From positions 1 through 52,208 of the forward strand of contig JALUXX010000042.1 in the NCBI GenBank assembly GCA_027013145.1: a stretch of DNA of 52,208 bases. Reading direction: 5' to 3'. This DNA comes from Gammaproteobacteria bacterium. GTDB taxonomy: Bacteria > Pseudomonadota > Gammaproteobacteria > 21-64-14. Position numbers and translations under genes: made by a program. Of this stretch, positions 34,010 through 42,594 are shown piece after piece. The notes below the pieces were generated by a model. It saw only the letters and a program-made list of their open reading frames with translations, had not been told where the DNA came from and searched no databases. Position 1 is the first letter of the stretch. Every line of letters starts with the position of its first letter.

Positions 34010-34984
34010 ATGCTCTCGCGCGTCGCCCACCGGATCTACTGGATGGCCCGCTACGTCGAGCGGGCGGAGAACACGGCCCGCCTGATCAACGTCAACACCC
34101 ACTTGCTGCTGGACCTGCCGCGGCGGGCGACCCCGGGGTGGGAACCGCTGATCGAAATCACCGGCGGCGAGGTCCTGTTCCACGAGATCTATTCCGAGCC
34201 CACAGAGCGCAACGTCGTACGCTTCCTGATCGGAGACGCGCAGAACCCGGGATCGATTCTCAGCTCGCTGGTCCAGGCGCGCGAAAACGCCCGCACCATC
34301 CGCGACATCATCCCCCGCGAGGCCTGGGAGCAGATCAACGGCCTTTACCTGTCGGTAAAGACGGGGATCCAGCCGGCCCTCTCCTCGCGCCGGCGTCACG
34401 ACTTCCTGCGCGAACTCATCATGAGCGTGCAGCAGATCACGGGCCTGTTGGCCGGAACCATGACGCACGACCACGGCTACGACTTCCTGCGTATGGGCCG
34501 CAACCTGGAGCGCGCCGACATGACCACCCGCATCATCGACGTACGCTCCGCCGACCTGCTGCCCTCCGAGAGCGGAGAGCTGAGCCCTTTCGAGACGATC
34601 CAGTGGATGAGCGTGCTCAAATCGCTGACGGCCTACCAGATGTACCGCCGCGAGGTGCAGGGCCCGGTGCGACGGCGCGCAGTGCTCGAGTTTCTGTTCC
34701 GTAGCGCGAAGTTCCCGCGCGCCGTCTACCACTGTCTCGGGGAGGTTGAGAGCTGCCTGCACGACCTGCCCCGCAACGACGCCCCATTGCGCACGCTCGC
34801 GCACCTGCAGCGCACGGTGCAGGAGGCGCCGCTGGAGTCGCTCGAGCAGCGGGACCTGCACACCTTCATCGACGGTCTGCAGGCCGGTCTCGCCGGCCTC
34901 GACCACCAGGTGGGCGCCACCTACTTCGGCTTCGAGGAACCCCGGGCCGGGGCGGAACCCGAACCATCGCCGAGCGCCGCATAG
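34010..34984 (+). CDS. Alpha-E domain protein
   Basis: A 324-residue all-helical protein (formerly DUF403). It opens with the family signature MLSRVAHRIYWMARYVERAE, followed by NTARLINVNTHLLLDLP. A central HDFLRELIMSVQQITGLLAG and DHGYDFLRMGRNLERADMTT contain the conserved Glu/Arg pairs of the second repeat. It is encoded directly after the ATP-grasp gene with GGAGG at 33995-33999 as ribosome site. The two proteins are thought to work together in the Anbu-linked amidoligase pathway. The C-terminal ~15 residues are Glu/Pro/Ala-rich. Confidence 0.92.
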   Translation: MLSRVAHRIYWMARYVERAENTARLINVNTHLLLDLPRRATPGWEPLIEITGGEVLFHEIYSEPTERNVVRFLIGDAQNPGSILSSLVQARENARTIRDIIPREAWEQINGLYLSVKTGIQPALSSRRRHDFLRELIMSVQQITGLLAGTMTHDHGYDFLRMGRNLERADMTTRIIDVRSADLLPSESGELSPFETIQWMSVLKSLTAYQMYRREVQGPVRRRAVLEFLFRSAKFPRAVYHCLGEVESCLHDLPRNDAPLRTLAHLQRTVQEAPLESLEQRDLHTFIDGLQAGLAGLDHQVGATYFGFEEPRAGAEPEPSPSAA

Positions 34985-34994
34985 GAACGCACGC

Positions 34995-35138
34995 ATGATC
35001 CGGATCACCTTCGCCATCGGCACCGTGCTGCTGATCGGCTACCTGCGCCGCGAGCTGCGCCGCAGCGCGCCGATCCGCGAGGAGCTGCGGCGCGCACGCG
35101 CGCATCGCCGCCCCGTCCCGGTCCGCCGCGCCGACTGA
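34995..35138 (+). CDS. Small single-helix membrane protein
   Basis: A 47-residue candidate gene starting at ATG 34995 with AGGAACG upstream, only 10 bases after the alpha-E stop. Residues ~3-18 are hydrophobic (RITFAIGTVLLIGYL) and the rest is strongly basic (Arg-rich), giving a cytoplasmic tail. I recognise no family. It lies where the transglutaminase gene would be in a complete Anbu cluster and may be co-transcribed. No longer reading frame continues a transglutaminase. Confidence 0.45.
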   Translation: MIRITFAIGTVLLIGYLRRELRRSAPIREELRRARAHRRPVPVRRAD

Positions 35139-35282
35139 AGCGCCCTCCGGTTCCCGCCGCGGCGGTGCGGGCATCTGCGACGCGCCCGCTGCGGTATACT
35201 GGGAATTCAGGTCGTTCCGGTTCGCTGGGGCTGCGGCTTGCGCAGTCCCCGAACCGCCTCCGGAACGGCCGGGAGGACGAAG

Positions 35283-35864
35283 ATGACGGGCGCTGCGGCG
35301 ATCGGCGGCGCGCTGCGAACCGCGGCGCTCGCGGGCGCATTGGCGCTGACCCTGCCGGGCGGCTCCGCCGTTGCCGGCGAGGCGTATCGGTGGGTGGATG
35401 CACAGGGCGTCACTCACTTCAGCCAGTTCCGACCCGCCCCGCCGATCCGCTTCGAACGGCTCCACTGGGCAGCGCCGGCGCAGCGGCGGCACACGAGTGC
35501 GGAAGACGTCGTGGCCTCGATCGAGCGCCGCCTGCGCCGACTGGAGGCGCTGGACGACGGGTCGCAGCCGGGCCGCAGCGACGCGCCCACCCGTGTGCCG
35601 CCCGCGAACACCGCTCCGGCCGCGGCGGAGGCGGACGCGCCGGAGATCGCGATCCTGCTGCCGCCGATCCCGCCGCACTACTTCCCCGCCTACCCACACG
35701 GGCCGCGCATCGGACGCCCGCACACCCGACGATTCCCCCGCTGCGACTTTGCGTCCAACCACGGGCGCGGCTTCGGGCGGGCGACGCCCACGCGCCTCCC
35801 GACCGCCCGCGCCACTCCGCTCGCGCACGGCGGCGCGTTCCACGGCGCACCCGGCGGGCGCTGA
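35283..35864 (+). CDS. Exported DUF4124 protein
   Basis: A 193-residue protein with a signal peptide (residues 1-31, core LRTAALAGALALTLPGGSA). A short DUF4124 domain starts at AYRWVDAQGVTHFSQFRPAP, the family's YxWVDxxGxxHFS pattern. A helical segment (~75-95) and a Pro/His/Arg-rich C-terminus follow. The family is periplasmic and its function is unknown. ATG 35283 has GGGAGGA just upstream. It is followed by a long gap carrying the prkA promoter. Confidence 0.78.
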   Translation: MTGAAAIGGALRTAALAGALALTLPGGSAVAGEAYRWVDAQGVTHFSQFRPAPPIRFERLHWAAPAQRRHTSAEDVVASIERRLRRLEALDDGSQPGRSDAPTRVPPANTAPAAAEADAPEIAILLPPIPPHYFPAYPHGPRIGRPHTRRFPRCDFASNHGRGFGRATPTRLPTARATPLAHGGAFHGAPGGR

Positions 35865-36354
35865 GCGGGGCCGGGCGACTTGCATCCTTCCGGGTGGGGC
35901 ACGAATGCGTCATGGAATCGCCACCCGGATTCCGCTGTCCAACATGAAGTAAGCGATTGATCCTATGTTACGACAGCCGAAAAAACGACGTTTGGCACGA
36001 GGGTTGCAAGCAAATTTTCAGGCCGAACGGACATCGGGCCCGAGGCACAGGAGGCGGGAAGGGCGTCCCGACGCGCCCGCGCGACACGGAACAGAGCGTT
36101 CCCGGCTTGTCAAGGGATTGCCCCGGGGGTTCGCTTCGTGGATGGTAGAGACATCGGACATCCGGGGGAGCCGGATCGCGGCGCATGAACCAACCCGGCC
36201 GATTCCGCTCCGCGTCGGTGACCGTGGCGGGCGGATTGCGGATGCCGGGGCGAACCTTAAGAACATTGCTGGACCGCGACGAACAAAAACAGGCGTAAAG
36301 GGGCAGACACCATGACGAGATGAGTGAACGCAAGCAGACATCAGGAGGCCGGTC
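35865..36354. other. Regulatory region upstream of prkA
   Basis: About 490 bases without a gene. It contains an inverted repeat at 35889-35929 (tccgggtgg with ccacccgga, 23-base loop, no T-tract) that may end transcription of the DUF4124 gene, and the sigma-54 promoter at 35993-36008. The transcript leader from that promoter would be about 335 bases long. No other structure was clear. Confidence 0.75.
35993..36008 (+). promoter_or_regulatory. Sigma-54 (-24/-12) promoter of the prkA operon
   Basis: TGGCACGAGGGTTGCA matches the RpoN consensus TGGCACG-N4-TTGCA exactly, with correct GG/GC spacing. The start point would be near 36020. In E. coli the homologous yeaGH operon is known to depend on sigma-54 and NtrC under nitrogen starvation, which supports the call. 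No clear NtrC dyad was found upstream. Confidence 0.85.
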
Positions 36355-38286
36355 ATGACCGAAAACACGCGCACCTTTGCCGAACTGATCGAAGAGGATC
36401 GGTCCCACAGGGAAAGTCTCGAGTGGCGCGGGACCTTTCTGGAGTACCTGGAAAAGGTCAAGGCCGACCCCACCGTTTCCAAACTGGCGCACACGCGCCT
36501 GTACGATGCCATCGTCTCCGCCGGTGTAACCGACATCACCGCCTCCGGGGACCCGCGAATCGCCCTCCTCTTCGGCGACGAACCGATCAAGGTGTACGAA
36601 TTCTTCGCCGACGAGTTCTTCGGCGTGGAGCGCACTCTGTCCCAGATCGCGCGCTATTTCCACGCCGCGTCCATGCACGGCGAAGAGAGCCGCCAGGTCC
36701 TGTACCTGATGGGCCCGGTGGGCGCCGGTAAGAGTTCCCTGATCGAACGCCTCCAGCGCGGCCTCGAACAGAGCCCGCCCGTGTACGCCATCGAGGGCTG
36801 CCCGATGGCAGAGGAGCCGCTGCACCTGATTCCCAAGCACCTGCGCGAAGAGTTCGGCAAGATGCTCGACGTGCACATCGAAGGTGAGCTGTGCCCGGTC
36901 TGCCGGTTCCGGCTCAAGGAGGAATTCGAGGGGCATTATGAGAGCGTGCCGGTGGTAACGGTCCCGTTCTCGCGCCACGAGCGCCGCGGCATCGGCGTAG
37001 TCCCGCCCGTCGACCCCAACAATCAGGACACCTCCGTCCTGATCGGATCGGTGGACATCTCCAAGCTCGACACCTATTCCGAGGGCGACCCCCGCTGCCT
37101 CGACCTCAACGGGGCCTTCAACGTCGGCAACCGCGGAATGACGGAATTCATCGAGGTATTCAAGAACGAACCCGAATATCTCCATACCATGATCACAGCC
37201 ACCCAGGAGAAGTTCATTCCCGCTCCGGGTCGCCACGGCACCGTCTACGTCGACACCGTGATCGTCGCCCACTCCAACGAGGCCGAGTGGCAGCGCTTCA
37301 AGGGCGATCCCACCAACGAGGCGATCCTCGACCGTATCGTCGTCGTCAAGGTCCCCTACAACCTACGCCTGTCCGAGGAGATCAAGATCTACCGCAAGCT
37401 CCTCGACAAGTCGGATTTCCGCGAACACATCGCCCCTCATACCCTGGAACTGGCGGCGATGTTCGCCGTGCTCTCCCGCCTGGAGCCGAGCAACAAGTGC
37501 GATCTGATGACCAAACTGCGCCTGTACAACGGCGAGGAGGTCGTCGAGAAGGGCAAGACCGTCAAGATCAACATCCGCGAACTACAGGAAGAGGCGCGCC
37601 GGGAAGGGATGTTCGGGATCTCCCCGCGCTTCATCATGAAGGCGATCGATAACGCGCTCGCCGAGAACCCGGAAGGCATCAATCCGATCAACGTGCGCGA
37701 GGCGCTGATCAACATGGTCAAGGCAGCAGACGTCTCCGACGACACGCGCAAGCGTCACCTGGAGTTCCTGCAGGACACCCTGCACAAGGCCTACCTCGAA
37801 ATACTGGAGAAGGAGATCACCAAGGCCTTCGTCTACTCCTTCGAGGAACAGGCCGATGCGCTGTTTCAGAACTACCTCGACCACACCGAGGCCTACGTCA
37901 ACAAGGGGCGCGTCAAGGACCGCAACACCGGCGAGGAACTGCAGCCCGACGAGGCCTTCCTGAAGTCGGTCGAGGAGCAGATCGCCATCGTCGGCACCGC
38001 GGCCCAGGGCTTCCGGCAGGAGGTCATGGCCTATCTTTGGGCGAAGAGCCGGCGCGGGGAAAAGGTCAGCTATCAGTCCTATGAGCCCCTCAAGGAGGCA
38101 ATCGAGAAGAAGCTGATGAGTTCGGTGCGCGAGATGAGCCGCGTGATCACCAAGGCGCGCACCCGCGACGAGGAACAGGCGGGCAAGTACACGGATCTCG
38201 TCAAGGCTCTGCTCGAGCGGGGCTACAACGAGCACTCGGCGGAGGTCGTCCTGAAATACGCCGCCAACAACCTCTGGAAGGACTAA
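36355..38286 (+). CDS. prkA: PrkA serine protein kinase / AAA+ ATPase
   Basis: A 643-residue cytoplasmic protein of the PrkA (YeaG) family, full length. An AAA+ domain occupies the first ~390 residues, with P-loop GPVGAGKSS (120-128) after the diagnostic LLFGDEPIKVYEFFADEFFG. A Cys-pair insertion, ELCPVCRFRLKEEFEGH, is also conserved. The C-terminal kinase-like domain contains VSYQSYEPLKEAIEKKLMSS and ends in YNEHSAEVVLKYAANNLWKD. It acts in starvation and stress responses together with YeaH and SpoVR proteins. ATG 36355 follows AGGAGG. The whole operon lies behind the sigma-54 promoter at 35993. Confidence 0.97.
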   Translation: MTENTRTFAELIEEDRSHRESLEWRGTFLEYLEKVKADPTVSKLAHTRLYDAIVSAGVTDITASGDPRIALLFGDEPIKVYEFFADEFFGVERTLSQIARYFHAASMHGEESRQVLYLMGPVGAGKSSLIERLQRGLEQSPPVYAIEGCPMAEEPLHLIPKHLREEFGKMLDVHIEGELCPVCRFRLKEEFEGHYESVPVVTVPFSRHERRGIGVVPPVDPNNQDTSVLIGSVDISKLDTYSEGDPRCLDLNGAFNVGNRGMTEFIEVFKNEPEYLHTMITATQEKFIPAPGRHGTVYVDTVIVAHSNEAEWQRFKGDPTNEAILDRIVVVKVPYNLRLSEEIKIYRKLLDKSDFREHIAPHTLELAAMFAVLSRLEPSNKCDLMTKLRLYNGEEVVEKGKTVKINIRELQEEARREGMFGISPRFIMKAIDNALAENPEGINPINVREALINMVKAADVSDDTRKRHLEFLQDTLHKAYLEILEKEITKAFVYSFEEQADALFQNYLDHTEAYVNKGRVKDRNTGEELQPDEAFLKSVEEQIAIVGTAAQGFRQEVMAYLWAKSRRGEKVSYQSYEPLKEAIEKKLMSSVREMSRVITKARTRDEEQAGKYTDLVKALLERGYNEHSAEVVLKYAANNLWKD

Positions 38287-38303
38287 CGGAGCGGGACCAA
38301 ACC

Positions 38304-39488
38304 GTGGAACACACCGTCTTCCGTCCCTACTCCGAATCCGACGCGCTGCGCTCCGACCGCAGCGCGACCGACCGCCTGCGCCACCGGCAGAAGGTCCGCG
38401 AAGCCATCCGCGGAAACATCGCCGACATCATCGCCGAGGAGTCCATCATCGGGCAGAGCCGCGACAAGATCATCAAGGTGCCGATCCGCGGAATCCGCGA
38501 ATACCGCTTCGTCTTCGGGGACAGCGAACCCGGGGTCGGCACCGGCAACGGCGACACCGAGCCCGGCCAGATCGTCGGCGAGGCCGGATCCGGGGAGGGC
38601 GGCCCCGGCTCGCCCGGAAACCGCCCCGGGGTCGACTATTACGAGACCGACATTACCCTCGAAGAACTCGTCGACATCATGTTCGAGGATCTCGAGCTAC
38701 CGAACATGGAGCGTAAGAAACTGCGCGAGATCGCCGCCGACAGCGCGCGCAAACGCAAAGGCTTCCGCCGCGTCGGAGTCCGCGCCCATCTCGACAAGAA
38801 ACGCACCGCCATGTCGCGGCTGCGCCGCAAGTTCGCCACCCGCAACCCCGCAGAATCCCCGACGGAGCCGGCGCGGTTTCCCTTTCACCGCGACGACCTG
38901 CAATACCGCCGGATGGTGTCCGACGTGCGCCTGCAGTCCAATGCGGTGGTCCTGTGCATCATGGACACCTCTGGATCCATGGACACCATGAAGAAATACC
39001 TCGCCCGCAGCTTCTTCTTCCTCCTCTACCAGTTCGTGCGTACCCGATATAACAACGTCGAGGTCGTTTTTATCGCCCACGACACGCGCGCGCGCGAGGT
39101 CAGCGAAGGGGAATTCTTTTCCAAGGGCGAATCCGGCGGCACGATGATTTCGTCCGGCTACCGGAAGGCCCTGGAGATTGTTCAGGCGCGCTATCATCCG
39201 AGCCTGTGGAACGTATATGCCTTCCACTGCTCCGACGGCGACAACTGGCCCCACGACAATGCCGCCACGCTCGCTTCGGCACGGGAACTGTGCGAGGTAT
39301 GCAACCTCTTCGGCTACGGCGAGATCAAGCCGCTCAACTCCGGCTCCTACGGCGACTCCCTGCTGGAATTGTTCGACGAGGTGGATGCCGAGAACTTTCA
39401 CGCCCTGATGATCGAGAACAAGGAGGATATCTGGCCGAGCTTCCGCTCCCTGTTGACCCGCGACCGGGCTGCGGCGGCCGCCGATTGA
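38304..39488 (+). CDS. yeaH: YeaH/YhbH family protein (DUF444)
   Basis: A 394-residue protein with an N-terminal basic/helical region, a Gly/Pro/Glu-rich linker (~75-105) and a C-terminal von Willebrand-A-like domain. VVLCIMDTSGSMDTMKKYLA carries the MIDAS D-x-S-x-S type motif, then VVFIAHDTRAREVSEGEFF and CSDGDNWPHDNAATLASAR follow. It is the usual partner of PrkA. The GTG start at 38304 is 17 bases after the prkA stop, with GGAGCGGGA upstream. Confidence 0.95.
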   Translation: MEHTVFRPYSESDALRSDRSATDRLRHRQKVREAIRGNIADIIAEESIIGQSRDKIIKVPIRGIREYRFVFGDSEPGVGTGNGDTEPGQIVGEAGSGEGGPGSPGNRPGVDYYETDITLEELVDIMFEDLELPNMERKKLREIAADSARKRKGFRRVGVRAHLDKKRTAMSRLRRKFATRNPAESPTEPARFPFHRDDLQYRRMVSDVRLQSNAVVLCIMDTSGSMDTMKKYLARSFFFLLYQFVRTRYNNVEVVFIAHDTRAREVSEGEFFSKGESGGTMISSGYRKALEIVQARYHPSLWNVYAFHCSDGDNWPHDNAATLASARELCEVCNLFGYGEIKPLNSGSYGDSLLELFDEVDAENFHALMIENKEDIWPSFRSLLTRDRAAAAAD

Positions 39489-39504
39489 TTTCAGCGGCGA
39501 ACAT

Positions 39505-40902
39505 ATGATGAACAGTTGGTCCCTCGACGATCTCCGCAACTGGGATGCGCGCATCCGCGATAAGGTATCGGAATTCGGGATTTCCTGCTTCCCGCAGGAA
39601 TTCGAGGTCTGCGATCACGAGCAGATGCTGGGCTACATGGCCTACCACGGCATGCCGGCCCATTACCCGCACTGGTCTTTCGGAAAGTCCTACGAGAAGC
39701 TCAAGACGCTGTACGACTACGGGGTGTCGGGCCTGCCCTACGAGATGGTGATCAACGCCAACCCGGCGCTTGCTTACCTCATGCGCGACAACTCGCTCTG
39801 CCTACAGGTTCTCACGATCGCCCACGTGTACGGACACAACGACTTCTTCCGCAACAACTTCATGTTCCGCGACACACGCCCGGAGCTGATCCTGAGCCAG
39901 TTCAAGATGCGCGCCGACCGCGTGCGCAGCTACGTCGAGCACCCGGCGATCGGTTTACAGGCCGTCGAAGAGACCCTGGACGCCGCCCACGCGCTGTCGC
40001 TGCAATGCCGCCGCCACACCGCTATCCGCAAGCTCACGCCGGAGGAACAGCGCGCACGCGCCGAGGAGGCGGCCGCGCCCGCACCCGACCCCTACGAGCG
40101 CATCCACCGCCCGGTCGAACACCGGACCCCGGACCTGAACCGCCTCCCCCTGGAGCCCGAGGAAGACCTGCTGCTGTTCATCGCCGAGCACAATCCCTAT
40201 CTTTCCGAGTGGCAGAGGGACCTGCTGCAGATCGTTCATGAGGAGGCGCAATACTTCATCCCGCAGATGGAGACCAAGATCATGAACGAGGGCTGGGCCA
40301 GCTACTGGCACCACAGGATCATGAACAGCCTGGATCTGCCCGAAGACCTGCACCTTGAATTTCTGGTTCACCATAATCAGGTGATCCGGCCGCACCCGGG
40401 CGGTTTGAACCCCTACTACATCGGCTTCCGCGTCTGGCACGACATCGAACGCCGGTATGACGGGGACTCCGGGGCGGGCCTGGAAAAGCTGTTCGAGGTT
40501 CGGGAGACGGACCGCGACGTATCGTTCCTGAGACGCTTCCTGACGCCGGAGCTGATGCGGGAGATGGATCTGTTCGAATACGCGAAGAAGGGCGAGCACC
40601 TCGTCGTTTCGAAGGTTTCGGACGAGGAGTCCTGGCAGGACGTCAAGAACACACTGCTGCGCGGGATCGGCATGAACGCCGTCCCGGTGATGCGGATCGT
40701 GGATGCCGACCACGACCACAGCCGCACGCTCTACGTCCGGCACGAGCACGACGGTCGCGATCTCGAACCCGACTCGATGGAAAAGACGCTCCGCTATCTG
40801 TACCGGCTGTGGGGGCGTAGTGTATTGTTGGAGACGGAGGTGCAGGGCAAGCATGCGGTGTTCCACTGCGACGAGGATGGCGTAGGGCGCCACTCCGACT
40901 GA
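39505..40902 (+). CDS. SpoVR family protein
   Basis: A 465-residue member of the SpoVR/YcgB family, which in bacteria outside the Bacilli is encoded next to prkA and yeaH. Typical motifs are YEKLKTLYDYGVSGLPYEMV, SLCLQVLTIAHVYGHNDFFR and VHEEAQYFIPQMETKIMNEG followed by WASYWHH, whose His/Glu set looks like a metal-site candidate. The C-terminal ~100 residues form a mixed domain with VVSKVSDEESWQDVKNTLLR. The molecular activity is unknown; the family is linked to stress and stationary phase. It is 16 bases after yeaH, clearly in the same operon. Confidence 0.95.
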   Translation: MMNSWSLDDLRNWDARIRDKVSEFGISCFPQEFEVCDHEQMLGYMAYHGMPAHYPHWSFGKSYEKLKTLYDYGVSGLPYEMVINANPALAYLMRDNSLCLQVLTIAHVYGHNDFFRNNFMFRDTRPELILSQFKMRADRVRSYVEHPAIGLQAVEETLDAAHALSLQCRRHTAIRKLTPEEQRARAEEAAAPAPDPYERIHRPVEHRTPDLNRLPLEPEEDLLLFIAEHNPYLSEWQRDLLQIVHEEAQYFIPQMETKIMNEGWASYWHHRIMNSLDLPEDLHLEFLVHHNQVIRPHPGGLNPYYIGFRVWHDIERRYDGDSGAGLEKLFEVRETDRDVSFLRRFLTPELMREMDLFEYAKKGEHLVVSKVSDEESWQDVKNTLLRGIGMNAVPVMRIVDADHDHSRTLYVRHEHDGRDLEPDSMEKTLRYLYRLWGRSVLLETEVQGKHAVFHCDEDGVGRHSD

Positions 40903-40961
40903 CCGCGGCCGGTTGGAATCCGGCGACCAGCGGCCGAACAATCAAACAAGAGAGTCCCTTC

Positions 40962-42332
40962 ATGACCGACTCCGCGCTCACCTCCGCCCGCTCGGTGCTC
41001 GAACAGGCGATCCTCTCCTACCGCGGCCGGCCGGTTGGCACCGTCGCCGCGCGCGACCCCAAGGCGCTCGCCGCAGACAACTACTCCGAATGCTTCATTC
41101 GCGACTTCGTCGTCTCCGCACTGGTCTTTCTGGCCGACGGCAAGCCGGAGATCGTCCGCAACTTTCTGGAGACCGTCCTCGAGCTGTGCGGGCAGGAACT
41201 GCACATCGAGGGCCACGAGATCCAGCCGGGGGTGATGCCCGCGAGTTTCCGCGTCGAGCGCGATGGCGGGGAGGAGCACCTGATCGCCGACTTCGGCAAT
41301 CGCGCGATCGGACGGGTGGCCCCGGTCGACGCGATGATGTGGTGGGCCGTAGTGCTGCACATCTACGTCGAGGCCACCGGCGACCGGGCGTTGGCCGAGC
41401 GCGAGGACTTCCAACGCGGCCTGCAGGCGATCCTGGCACTGTGCCTCAAGGGTTCGTTCGAAATCTATCCGACGCTCCTGGTCCCGGATGCCTCGTTCAT
41501 GATCGACCGCAGAATGGGCGTCCACGGACACCCGCTCGAGATCCAGGCCCTGTTCTACGGGATGTTGCATACGATCGGCGACCTGTGCAGCGCCGATCCG
41601 CCAGCCCGGGATCTGATCGGGGCGGCGCGCAAGCGCCAGGCGGCGTTGCGCGACTACGTGCGCGAATGCTATTGGCTCGACCTCGATCGGCTCACTCGTA
41701 TTCATCGGTTCCGGACCGAGGAATTCGGGGACGGCAGCGAGAACATCCTCAATATCCATCCGGACTCCCTGCCGGGCTGGATCGAGGCATGGATTCCCGA
41801 CCGTGGCGGGTACCTGGTGGGAAACGTCGGCCCCGGCCGCATGGATGTGCGCTTCTTCGCCCAGGGCAATCTCCTGGCGGTCCTTTTCGGGCTGACCACC
41901 TGGGCGCAGACGCAGAAGATCATGGATCTCTATGAGGAGCGCTGGGACGATCTCGTGGGCGCGATGCCGGTGAAGATCTGCTACGCCGCCGTCGAGGGCG
42001 AGGAGTGGCGCGTGCTCACCGGCGGGGACCCAAAGAACGTCCCGTGGTCCTATCACAACGGCGGCAACTGGCCGGTCCTGCTGTGGCCGTTCGTGGCCGC
42101 CTGCATCAAGGCCGAGCGTCGCGACCTCGCCGAACGGGCCTTCCGCATCGCCGACGAGCGGCTCGCAGCGCAGGTCTGGCCGGAGTACTACGACGGTCGC
42201 ACCGGCCGGCTCATCGGCCGGCGCGCCAACCTCAACCAGGTGTGGTCGGCGGCCGCGTTCCTCTTCGCCCACAAACTGCTTGAGCGCCCGGAGCTGCTCG
42301 CCTGGTTCCCCGGCAACCTGGCCCGGGAATGA
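40962..42332 (+). CDS. GH100 family alkaline/neutral invertase
   Basis: A 456-residue cytoplasmic glycoside hydrolase of family 100, which splits sucrose into glucose and fructose. No signal peptide is present. The (alpha/alpha)6-barrel features include FIRDFVVSALVFLADGKPEI, VDAMMWWAVVLHIYVEATGD, where the Asp (~residue 123) is the expected general acid, and QVWPEYYDGRTGRLIGRRAN, whose Glu (~409) fits the base. NWPVLLWPFVAACIK is also typical. It follows the SpoVR gene by 59 bases on the same strand, so read-through from the sigma-54 operon is possible. ATG 40962 has AAGAGAG upstream. The family is best known in plants and cyanobacteria. Confidence 0.9.
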   Translation: MTDSALTSARSVLEQAILSYRGRPVGTVAARDPKALAADNYSECFIRDFVVSALVFLADGKPEIVRNFLETVLELCGQELHIEGHEIQPGVMPASFRVERDGGEEHLIADFGNRAIGRVAPVDAMMWWAVVLHIYVEATGDRALAEREDFQRGLQAILALCLKGSFEIYPTLLVPDASFMIDRRMGVHGHPLEIQALFYGMLHTIGDLCSADPPARDLIGAARKRQAALRDYVRECYWLDLDRLTRIHRFRTEEFGDGSENILNIHPDSLPGWIEAWIPDRGGYLVGNVGPGRMDVRFFAQGNLLAVLFGLTTWAQTQKIMDLYEERWDDLVGAMPVKICYAAVEGEEWRVLTGGDPKNVPWSYHNGGNWPVLLWPFVAACIKAERRDLAERAFRIADERLAAQVWPEYYDGRTGRLIGRRANLNQVWSAAAFLFAHKLLERPELLAWFPGNLARE

Positions 42333-42341
42333 GCTCTCTCC

Positions 42342-42430
42342 GTAGGGCCAGGCCTGCCCGGCCGGTCGCCGCGCCCACCGTCACCGGACCGATCTGCACA
42401 ACGGCGCCGGCGGGCCAAGGCCCGCCCTAC
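42342..42430. repeat. Second type of intergenic palindrome (gtagggc ... gccctac)
   Basis: An 89-base imperfect palindrome beginning gtagggccaggcctgcccgg and ending ggcgggccaaggcccgccctac. It differs from the REP-like element next to it. It lies immediately after the invertase gene. Confidence 0.55.
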
Positions 42431-42477
42431 CCCGCGCGACCGCCGGAAACGCGCCACGACGCTTACCAGCATGGCTC

Positions 42478-42572
42478 GTAGCCCGGATGCAGGCCGCAGG
42501 CCGGAATCCGGGAATCACGGCGCCGGGAGAATTCCCGTTCCCCCGGATTTCGCTGCGCTTCATCCGGGCTAC
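42478..42572. repeat. REP-like palindromic element, copy 2
   Basis: A 95-base palindrome with gtagcccggatgcaggcc at one end and cttcatccgggctac at the other. It lies between the invertase and dnaE2 genes, 22 bases from the dnaE2 stop. It is closely related to the elements at 30354 and 52033. Confidence 0.8.
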
Positions 42573-42594
42573 ATTCGACGATCCTGTTTTCCGC

